Source: Streptomyces sp. SID8374 (lineage in GTDB: Bacteria; Actinomycetota; Actinomycetes; Streptomycetales; Streptomycetaceae). Taken from it: a DNA stretch of 64,000 bases. The position numbers and the translations under genes are program-made. The notes beneath the pieces are model-generated. The model did not search any database, had not been told where the DNA came from, and worked only from the letters and a program-made list of their open reading frames with translations. Positions 57,892 to 64,000 of the stretch are shown one piece after another. Every line of letters begins with the position of its first letter. The stretch's first letter is position 1. The stretch is taken from positions 3,844,001 through 3,908,000 of the forward strand of contig NZ_WWGH01000001.1 in the NCBI RefSeq assembly GCF_009865135.1. Direction: 5' to 3'.

Positions 57892-59192
57892 AGCCGTCCA
57901 CCGGGCTGCGGGGCGGCTCCTGGCTGCGGCGGCTGGTGGAGGCGTCGAAGCTGCCGCACTCCACGATCCGCACCCGTATCGCCCTCGTGTACGGCGGTGT
58001 CTTCCTGGTCCTCGGCACGGCTCTGCTCGCCACCGTCAACGTGGCCTCCCGCGCCGGTACGGACTCCGAGGCGCGCGCCATAGCCTCCTCCGCCGTCGTC
58101 GTACCGCCCGGGTACACCGTCAACGGCCCGTTCATCGCCCGCAGCTCCGTCGGCGGGCCCACCCCCTACGAACTGACCGACCACGTCAGCGACGCGGCGA
58201 GCAAACAGCACATGTACTGGTCGATCGCCGCGCTCCTGGTGATGACGGCGGGCGCGGTCGGGGTGGGCTGGTGGATCGCCGGACGGGTGCTGCGGCCCGT
58301 GCACGCGATGACCGCGAAGGCCCGACGGCTCTCGGAGCGGACGCTGCACGAGCGGATCGCCTCCAGCGGGCCCGACGACGAGCTGAAGGAGCTGGGCGAG
58401 ACCCTGGACGCGCTGCTGGCCCGGCTGGAGAAGGCCTTCGACAGCCAGCGCAGGTTCATCGCCAACGCCTCGCACGAGCTGCGGACCCCGCTCGCCACCC
58501 AGCGCGCGGCGATCCAGGTGGGGCTGGACGACCCGTCGCCCGAGGACCTCGTCCGCACCCGGCAGACGCTGCTGGACACCAACCGGCGCAGCGAGCGGCT
58601 GATAGAGGGGCTGCTCGTGCTGGCCCGCAGCGAACGAGGGCTGGCCGCCGACGAGCGCGAGGACGTCCGGTTCGACCGGGTGGTGGCCGAGGAGGTGGCC
58701 CGGCAGCCGGGGGTGCGGCCCGGGACCGGCGCAGAGGCGGGGGCACGTCCGGCGGTGAGCGTCGAGGTGGCGGCCTGTCCCGTGCGCGGCAACCGGCTGC
58801 TGCTCTCCCAGCTGGTGTCGAACCTGCTGGCCAACGCGTTGACGTACAACGTGCCGGGCGGTTCGGTGGACGTCTCGCTGACGGGGGACGGGGCCCTGGT
58901 GGTGCGGAACACCGGCCCGGTGGTCTCCGACGCCGACATCGTGGGGTTCTTCGAGCCGTTCCGGCGGGGCGAGGGCCGGGACCGGATGGGCCCGGGGTCG
59001 GGCCTCGGGCTGTCGATCGTGCGGTCCATCGCGGTGGCCCACGGCGGTACGGTCACGGCGGTACCGGGCCCGGAGGGCGGCGGTCTCGCCGTGACCGTTC
59101 GGCTGCCGGTCGATCGGCCCGACGCTCAGCCTTCGGAACGGGCCTCGCGCGCCGCGATCCAGGCCGGCAGCCCGGCGAGGATCTCCCGGTAG
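57888..59192 (+). CDS. Sensor histidine kinase
   Basis: A 434-residue kinase. Two membrane helices (RIALVYGGVFLVLGTALLAT and MYWSIAALLVMTAGAVGVGWWI) flank a short outer loop of about 70 residues. HAMP follows, then HisKA with phospho-His in FIANASHELRTPLATQ, N box LVSNLLANALTYN and G boxes DIVGFFEPFRRGEG and GSGLGLSIVRSIAVAHGG. It phosphorylates the regulator encoded just upstream. The last 67 bp of the gene overlap, on the opposite strand, the 3' end of the VWA gene, so the final 20 residues (AIQAGSPARISR) are of doubtful function. Confidence 0.92.
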   Translation: MKPSTGLRGGSWLRRLVEASKLPHSTIRTRIALVYGGVFLVLGTALLATVNVASRAGTDSEARAIASSAVVVPPGYTVNGPFIARSSVGGPTPYELTDHVSDAASKQHMYWSIAALLVMTAGAVGVGWWIAGRVLRPVHAMTAKARRLSERTLHERIASSGPDDELKELGETLDALLARLEKAFDSQRRFIANASHELRTPLATQRAAIQVGLDDPSPEDLVRTRQTLLDTNRRSERLIEGLLVLARSERGLAADEREDVRFDRVVAEEVARQPGVRPGTGAEAGARPAVSVEVAACPVRGNRLLLSQLVSNLLANALTYNVPGGSVDVSLTGDGALVVRNTGPVVSDADIVGFFEPFRRGEGRDRMGPGSGLGLSIVRSIAVAHGGTVTAVPGPEGGGLAVTVRLPVDRPDAQPSERASRAAIQAGSPARISR

Positions 59193-60817
59193 AGCTCGGC
59201 GTCCGCGATCTCGCGCGGGGCCGGGCCCGCGTGGAAGAAGGCGGCGTTGGGGGCGCCCAGCTTCCGCAGGAAGTCGAAGCCCTTCCCGTCCTGCTCGCCG
59301 AACGCGACGAACTGGAAGAACAGCGGCAGCCGCGCCGCGTCCGCCAGCGCCTGGCGGGCGAGCTGCTTGGCGTCCGGCGGGCCGTCCGTCTGGAAGATCA
59401 CCAGAGCCGGGCCGTCGGCCTGCGACTTCTCGTGGTGCGCCACGATCTCCTCGACCGCGCGGTGGTAGTTCGTCCGGCCCAGGCGGCCGAGCCCGGCGTT
59501 CAGCTCGTCGATGCGGCCCTCGTGGGCGGCCAGTTCGATCGTGCCGGTGCCGTCGATGTCGGTCGAGAAGAAGACGACGGGCACGGTGGCGTCGGCGTCC
59601 AGGTGGGCGGCGAGCGCCACGGTGCGGTCGCCCAGGTGCTGGGCGCTGCCGTCCTTGTAGAACGGCCGCATGGAGCCCGAGCGGTCGAGTACGAGGTAGA
59701 CGCGGGCGCGGAGACCGGTCAGCCCGTGCGCCTTGAGCGCCGCCTGCGCCGCCTTGTACGGGGCGACGAGCTGGGGCGCGCGCTGGGTGACGCGGGCGAG
59801 GGGGGTGGCGGGCTTGGCGGCGGGGGTGGCCTTGGAGGGCTCGGGGGTTGCGGGGGTCGCGGCAGCTTCGGTGACCTTCGGGGCTGATTCCGGGGCTGCT
59901 TCTGGAGTTGCCTCCGGGGCTACCTCTGGGGTTGCCTCCGCTGTGGGGGCCGCTTCCGCTTCCGGATCCGGCTGGGCCTCCGGCTCAGCGGCCGCCTCCG
60001 GCTCCGACGCGGCCTGGGCCTCCGGCTCAGCGGCCGCCTCCGGCTCCGACGCGGCCTGGGCCTCCGGCTCGGCGGCCGGCTCCGGGTCGAGGTCGAAGTC
60101 GATGGTGATCGGGGCCGGCTCCGCCACCGGGGCGTCGACCGGGGCCGGTGCAGGCTTCTCGGCCTTCACGGGCTCGGCGGCGGGCTCTTCGGCCTCGACG
60201 GGCTCGGCAGCCTTCACCGGCTCCGCGACGGGCTCCTCCACCGTGACCGCTTCAACGACCGGCTCAGGGACGGGCTCCGTCTCCGGCTCGGCGACGGCCT
60301 CGGCAACCGGCTCAACCACCGGTTCCGCGACCGGCTCAACTACGGGCTCCGCGACGGTCTCCGGGGCGGCGGTGTCCGCCTTCGGCTCCGCGTCCGGCTC
60401 GGCCTTCGGCTCAACTACCGGCTCCGCGACGGCCTCCGCCACCGGCCCCGCGTCCGGGCCCGAGCCCTGGGCGGGGACGGTCGGCGAGGGAGAGGGTGTC
60501 GTCGGGGCGGCGGCCGCCTTGTCGAACGCCGCGGCCACCAGGTCAGCGGCACCGGCGTCAGCGGAGTCGCTGTCGGTGGTTCCGGTGGTCCCGGTGGTCT
60601 TCGCGTCGGGCGAGGTCGGGGCCGGGATCGAAGCCTTCGGCTCGGACGACGTCGGCTCGGACGCCTTCGCCTCCGACGTGGACCCGGCCGCCGAAGTGGT
60701 CTCCGGCTCCGGCTCCGTGGACTGAGTGCGCTCGGCCTGGGGCGGGACGGTGGCCGTGGTCGGCTCGTCCTGCTCCGTGCGGCCGAACACCTTACGCAGC
60801 AAGCTCCGAATGCCCAT
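59126..60817 (-). CDS. VWA-domain protein with long Glu/Pro/Ala repeat region
   Basis: A 563-residue protein. The N-terminal MGIRSLLRKVFGR is followed by about 330 residues of Glu/Pro/Ala/Val repeats (VAEPVVEPVAEP, EPEAQAASEPEAAA), then a VWA domain (about 355-555) with the MIDAS motif DRSGSM in RVYLVLDRSGSMRPFYKDG and later TDGPPD. It resembles the VWA proteins of tellurium-resistance (TerF/TerY-like) type in Streptomyces. No signal peptide. The start at ATG 60817 has AAAGG 8 nt upstream. It is convergent and overlapping with the kinase gene. Confidence 0.85.
   Translation of the reverse strand: MGIRSLLRKVFGRTEQDEPTTATVPPQAERTQSTEPEPETTSAAGSTSEAKASEPTSSEPKASIPAPTSPDAKTTGTTGTTDSDSADAGAADLVAAAFDKAAAAPTTPSPSPTVPAQGSGPDAGPVAEAVAEPVVEPKAEPDAEPKADTAAPETVAEPVVEPVAEPVVEPVAEAVAEPETEPVPEPVVEAVTVEEPVAEPVKAAEPVEAEEPAAEPVKAEKPAPAPVDAPVAEPAPITIDFDLDPEPAAEPEAQAASEPEAAAEPEAQAASEPEAAAEPEAQPDPEAEAAPTAEATPEVAPEATPEAAPESAPKVTEAAATPATPEPSKATPAAKPATPLARVTQRAPQLVAPYKAAQAALKAHGLTGLRARVYLVLDRSGSMRPFYKDGSAQHLGDRTVALAAHLDADATVPVVFFSTDIDGTGTIELAAHEGRIDELNAGLGRLGRTNYHRAVEEIVAHHEKSQADGPALVIFQTDGPPDAKQLARQALADAARLPLFFQFVAFGEQDGKGFDFLRKLGAPNAAFFHAGPAPREIADAELYREILAGLPAWIAAREARSEG
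59976..60077. repeat. 42-bp tandem repeat inside the VWA gene
   Basis: Two identical 42-bp units (59976-60017 and 60018-60059) and a partial third from 60060. Each codes for 14 residues (EPEAQAASEPEAAA). Identity at the DNA level points to recent duplication by slippage or recombination. Confidence 0.85.
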
Positions 60818-61124
60818 GGGCGAGGCCTTTCGCATGAGTTGGGTGCGGGGAATGTCCGACCTGGGGCGATTTCATCCCTGGCCAGGACGGATACGTAAGG
60901 TTAGCGGCCGGATCCGGCCGTTCGCCGGTCCGGCCCACCCCTGCGCCAACCGAGCCGAAACCGATCCCGGACCGAGTCCCGGGCGGTGTCCGGGGCCGTG
61001 GTCCCGTACGGCTCCAAGGGAACAGCGGTGACCCGGACTTCACCCGCCGTTCACCGCACGTCCCACGGACCGGGTGAGGGCGGCCCTACCGTCACGCACG
61101 ACACACCGACGGAGGGAATCCCAC
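60818..61124. other. 307-bp divergent region, VWA / phoX
   Basis: There is no gene. It holds the PHO box (61027-61059) before phoX. On the VWA side I see no convincing promoter. The tract 60900-61000 is G/C-rich without repeats or hairpins of note. Confidence 0.5.
61027..61059 (+). promoter_or_regulatory. PHO box upstream of phoX
   Basis: Three consecutive 11-bp direct repeats: GGTGACCCGGA (61027-61037), CTTCACCCGCC (61038-61048) and GTTCACCGCAC (61049-61059). The unit GTTCACC repeated every 11 bp is the known PhoP-binding pattern of Streptomyces. The last two units match best. The box ends 65 bp before the phoX ATG. Confidence 0.75.
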
Positions 61125-63194
61125 ATGCGTAATCTGCTGCCGCTCATCAGCTCCCACCCGGGCGGGCGTTCCGCGTTGACCTGCCGCTACCGCTGTGGGG
61201 ACGCCTGCTTCCAGGAGGTCCCGAACACCAGCGACAACGAGTACGCGGGCGACATCATCGCCCGTGCCGTCTCGCGCCGCTCGATGATGCGTGCAGCCGC
61301 CGTCGTGACGGTCGCCGCCGCAGCCGGGACGGCCGCGCTGACCGGCCCGGGCACCCCGCAGGCGGAGGCCGCCGCGCTCGCCGGGCACGGCCACAAACCG
61401 AACCCGCCGCACAAACCGGCCCCGTCCGGCGCCCGTGGCCTGCGGTTCTCGCCGGTCGCGCCCAACAGGGACGACAAGGTCACCGTCTCCGACGGCTACA
61501 GCCAGAACGTGGTGATCCGCTGGGGCGAGCCGATCCTGCGCGGGGCGCCCGCCTTCAACCCGGAGAAGCAGTCCGCCAAGGCGCAGGCGGGCCAGTTCGG
61601 TTACAACAACGACTTCCTCTCGCTGCTCCCGCTCCGCGGCGAGCGCGGCCGCCAGGTTCTGGTCGCCAACCACGAGTACACGAACGAGAACCTCATGTTC
61701 CGTGGCTACGATCCGGCCAACCCCACGCGCGAGCAGGTGGAGATCGCGTGGGCCGCGCACGGACTCTCCGTGGTCGTCGTCCAGGAGGAGAGCCGCACCG
61801 GCAAGCTGGGTGCGGTCAGCCGTCACCCGCTGAACCGCCGCCTCACCGCGACGAGTGAATTCCGGCTCACCGGACCGGCCGCGGGCAGCCCCCTGCTCCG
61901 TACGTCCGCCGACCGCACCGGCCGCAAGGTGCTCGGCACCCTCAACAACTGCGCGGGCGGCACCACTCCGTGGGGCACCACGCTGCACGGCGAGGAGAAC
62001 TTCAACCAGTACTTCGCCAACGCCTCCACCGCCGAGCACAAGCGGTACGGGATCGGCACCGGCGCCACCGAGCGCAAGTGGGAGCGGTTCGACCGGCGGT
62101 TCGACCTGGCGAAGGAGCCCAACGAGGCCAACCGCTTCGGCTGGGTCGTCGAACTCGACCCGTACGACCCGGACTCCACCCCGCGCAAGCGGACCGCGCT
62201 GGGCCGGTTCAAGCACGAGGCGGCCGAGCCCCGGCTGACCTCGGACGGCCGCCCGGTCGTCTACATGGGCGACGACGAGCGGTTCGACTACCTCTACAAG
62301 TTCGTCTCCAGCAAGCGGATGAAGAAGGGCAACTCGCGCGCCGCCCGCGAGCACAACCTGACGCTGCTGGACGAGGGCACGCTGTACGTCGCGAAGCTGA
62401 CCGGAGACTCCCCGGCCGCCGAGATCGACGGCACCGGAAAGCTTCCCTCCGACGGCGAGTTCGACGGCAGCGGTGTCTGGATCCCGCTGGCCACCGGCAC
62501 CACCTCGCACGTGCCGGGCATGACCGCCGAAGAGGTGTACGTCTACACGCGGCTGGCCGGTGACAAGGTCGGCGCCACCAAGATGGACCGGCCCGAGGAC
62601 GTCGAACCCTCCCCGCGCACCGGCCGGGTCTACGTGGCGCTCACCAACAACACCGACCGCGGCAAGGAGGGCAAGGCCCCGGCAGACGAGGCCAACCCGC
62701 GCAACGCCAACAAGCACGGGCAGATCCTGGAGCTCGCGGAGAACTGGGACGACCCGGCGGGTGACGGGTTCGCCTGGCGGCTCTTCCTCGTCGCGGGCGA
62801 CCCGAACGACCCGTCGACGTACTTCGCCGGTTTCCCCAAGGACCGGGTCAGCCCCATCTCCTGCCCGGACAACGTGGCGTTCGACTCCCACGGCAACCTG
62901 TGGATCTCGACCGACGGCAACCAGCTCGGTTCGCACGACGGCCTCTTCGGTGTCGCCACCCACGGTGACCGGCGCGGTGAGCTGAAGCAGTTCCTGACCG
63001 TCCCGACCGGTGCGGAAACCTGCGGACCGGTCATCCAGGACCGCCGCGTCCTGGTCGCCGTCCAGCACCCGGGCGAGGTCGACGGCGCCTCGGTGGAGAA
63101 GCCGGCGAGCATCTGGCCCGACGGCCCGGGCAAGATCGTCCGCCCCTCCGTCGTCGCGGTCTGGCGCAAGGACGGGCGCGACATCGGGGTGTGA
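61125..63194 (+). CDS. phoX: PhoX family alkaline phosphatase
   Basis: A 689-residue PhoX (Ca/Fe-dependent secreted phosphatase). An N-terminal cytoplasmic-like stretch of about 50 residues precedes the Tat signal SRRSMMRAAAVVTVAAAAGTA. The mature part shows family stretches VANHEYTNENLMF, TLHGEENFNQYF, VYMGDDERFDYLYKFVS and NLWISTDGNQ. It frees phosphate from organic phosphoesters outside the cell. Expression under phosphate starvation by PhoP is supported by the upstream PHO box. The ATG 61125 has GGAGG 9 nt upstream. Confidence 0.92.
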   Translation: MRNLLPLISSHPGGRSALTCRYRCGDACFQEVPNTSDNEYAGDIIARAVSRRSMMRAAAVVTVAAAAGTAALTGPGTPQAEAAALAGHGHKPNPPHKPAPSGARGLRFSPVAPNRDDKVTVSDGYSQNVVIRWGEPILRGAPAFNPEKQSAKAQAGQFGYNNDFLSLLPLRGERGRQVLVANHEYTNENLMFRGYDPANPTREQVEIAWAAHGLSVVVVQEESRTGKLGAVSRHPLNRRLTATSEFRLTGPAAGSPLLRTSADRTGRKVLGTLNNCAGGTTPWGTTLHGEENFNQYFANASTAEHKRYGIGTGATERKWERFDRRFDLAKEPNEANRFGWVVELDPYDPDSTPRKRTALGRFKHEAAEPRLTSDGRPVVYMGDDERFDYLYKFVSSKRMKKGNSRAAREHNLTLLDEGTLYVAKLTGDSPAAEIDGTGKLPSDGEFDGSGVWIPLATGTTSHVPGMTAEEVYVYTRLAGDKVGATKMDRPEDVEPSPRTGRVYVALTNNTDRGKEGKAPADEANPRNANKHGQILELAENWDDPAGDGFAWRLFLVAGDPNDPSTYFAGFPKDRVSPISCPDNVAFDSHGNLWISTDGNQLGSHDGLFGVATHGDRRGELKQFLTVPTGAETCGPVIQDRRVLVAVQHPGEVDGASVEKPASIWPDGPGKIVRPSVVAVWRKDGRDIGV

Positions 63195-63202
63195 CCCCCG
63201 GG

Positions 63203-63234
63203 ACCGCATGACCGCATGACCTCGTGACCGCATG
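63203..63234. repeat. Tandem octamer repeat after phoX
   Basis: Four consecutive octamers: ACCGCATG, ACCGCATG, ACCTCGTG, ACCGCATG (63203-63234). They follow the phoX stop by 8 bp and precede a hairpin. Confidence 0.7.
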
Positions 63235-63237
63235 ACC

Positions 63238-63270
63238 ATCAGGCCTGTGCCCATCCGGTGCGGGCCTGAT
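63238..63270 (+). terminator. Possible phoX terminator
   Basis: ATCAGGCC (63238-63245) pairs with GGCCTGAT (63263-63270) around a 17-nt loop, 43 bp downstream of the phoX stop. The stem is short, so this is tentative. Confidence 0.45.
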
Positions 63271-63396
63271 GTGCATCCCTCAAAAGCGTGGCGGGGGAAC
63301 GGAATTGGGGGCCTACGGTGAACGGCCGGTGTGGCTGACGTGTGCTCGGCGGCGCCGGGGACTGTGCACCGCACGCGTCGACCCGGAAGGACCCCC

Positions 63397-64000
63397 ATGG
63401 GACTCCCCTCCCGCAGAATCCACCTCGCGGCCTGCGCCTTGGCGGCGGGGGCGCTCCTGACCGGCCTCGCACCGGCGACCGGCGCCGCCGCCCCGGTGGG
63501 GACCACGGCAAGGACCACCGCCGACGACCCGGCCCGGCCGAACAGCAGGGCCGACGACCCGGCCCAGCCCGACGACATGCCGGACGACGGGTTCGACGAC
63601 GAGCACGAGGGCGAGCAGGACGACCTCGTCGGCCCCGACGGCACGCCCGAGGGGCGGGCGCCCGGAACGCAGGCCGCACCGGTCCCGGGCAGGGCGGCCG
63701 ACTTCAAGCTCGCCGCCGGCAGCGACCTCTCCGGGCTCGTCGGCCGGCTGGACGCCGCACTGCCCAAGCAGGGCCTCACCGCGCTGATGGAGCAGGCCAA
63801 CCGCCCGTCGGGCTGGGAGGGCGCCTGCGGCAACACCTCCATCTACGGCCCCGATCTGGCGGTCAACCACCGGGTCTGCTGGGACGGCGACGACCTGGCG
63901 TCCGGCGAGTGGGTCCCGCAGGCCATCACCGGGGTCTCCGACGCCCAGGAGGACGAGGACTGGGGGTCGTCGAACGCCGAGCCGATCGCGGTGGCCTCGT
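63397..64000 (+). CDS. Secreted acidic protein of unknown function, 5' part
   Basis: The gene runs off the right edge; 201 codons are visible. A signal peptide (SRRIHLAACALAAGALLTGLAPATGAAA) is followed by an Asp/Glu/Pro-rich region (QPDDMPDDGFDDEHEGEQDD) and then a less biased domain with paired Cys (GACGNTSIYG, RVCWDGDD). I do not recognise the family. The ATG 63397 has GGAAGG 7 nt upstream. A weak PHO-box-like GGTGAAC repeat (63317-63334) lies upstream. Confidence 0.7.
   Translation, partial: MGLPSRRIHLAACALAAGALLTGLAPATGAAAPVGTTARTTADDPARPNSRADDPAQPDDMPDDGFDDEHEGEQDDLVGPDGTPEGRAPGTQAAPVPGRAADFKLAAGSDLSGLVGRLDAALPKQGLTALMEQANRPSGWEGACGNTSIYGPDLAVNHRVCWDGDDLASGEWVPQAITGVSDAQEDEDWGSSNAEPIAVAS

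Noticed and set aside
1..64000. CRISPR arrays, tRNA or rRNA genes
   Set aside because: I saw no regularly spaced repeats with unique spacers, no tRNA cloverleaf-like segments and no rRNA sequence. tRNAscan and CRISPR tools would be needed to exclude small cases.

Overview
The window is high-GC actinobacterial DNA, almost certainly from a Streptomyces chromosome. The evidence is the codon use (G/C in nearly every third position), frequent GTG starts and GTGA/ATGA overlaps between genes, and characteristic families: an XRE/DUF397/ATPase cassette, SpoIIE-type phosphatase, PASTA kinase, Bpa proteasome activator, mycothiol-type isomerase and Lrp-type BkdR. Four perfect copies of the ParB site GTTTCACGTGAAAC and several DnaA-box-like nonamers place it near oriC. 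From memory, the gene order resembles the S. coelicolor SCO379x-SCO383x region read backwards; I could not check this here.

Layout. 1-2564: overlapping DUF5819/HTTM/TrmH operon. 2565-5638: paaN, a divergent TetR regulator, and bkdR (Lrp/AsnC). 5878-9496: first branched-chain 2-oxoacid dehydrogenase operon (E1alpha, E1beta, E2). 9589-14341: MobA-like protein fused to a C-terminal domain, an extended MoeA, a two-helix K+ channel with an RCK domain, and a quinone oxidoreductase. 14405-20241: Bpa, a PadR-controlled ABC exporter, and a cell-surface protein. 20404-23997: two divergent Ser/Thr kinases. 24079-26550: a phosphotransferase, a PPOX protein, a MITE-like palindromic insertion and an orphan NarL-type response regulator. 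26882-30465: second branched-chain dehydrogenase operon.

30527-36546: the ATPase/XRE/DUF397 cassette, a D-Ala-D-Ala carboxypeptidase, a CmtR-like metal sensor with a cation exporter, and a GntR/MFS pair. 36618-44464: mostly single genes (isomerase, nitrilase, LURP-one protein, SGNH hydrolase, thioredoxin-NHL protein, M18 aminopeptidase, Uma2). 44586-51659: acyl-CoA dehydrogenase, SseB-like protein, pirin, AI-2E transporter, SpoIIE phosphatase. 51823-57054: aspS, an L,D-transpeptidase lipoprotein, a second Uma2 and metG. 57238-64000: a two-component system whose 3' end overlaps a convergent VWA protein, phoX behind a PHO box, and the start of an acidic secreted protein.

How the parts may work together. 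The two E1/E2 operons make branched acyl-CoA primers for fatty acid and polyketide synthesis from Val/Leu/Ile. Neither has its own E3. A PaaR-like 14-bp operator occurs both in front of paaN/tetR and in the bkdR-bkdA1 gap, so an acyl-CoA-responsive TetR protein may tie aromatic acid breakdown to branched-chain acid breakdown. The parS sites and DnaA boxes show that chromosome-maintenance signals are laid over ordinary housekeeping genes here. I saw no prophage, CRISPR array, tRNA, rRNA or secondary-metabolite cluster. The window is core genome with one small mobile insertion.
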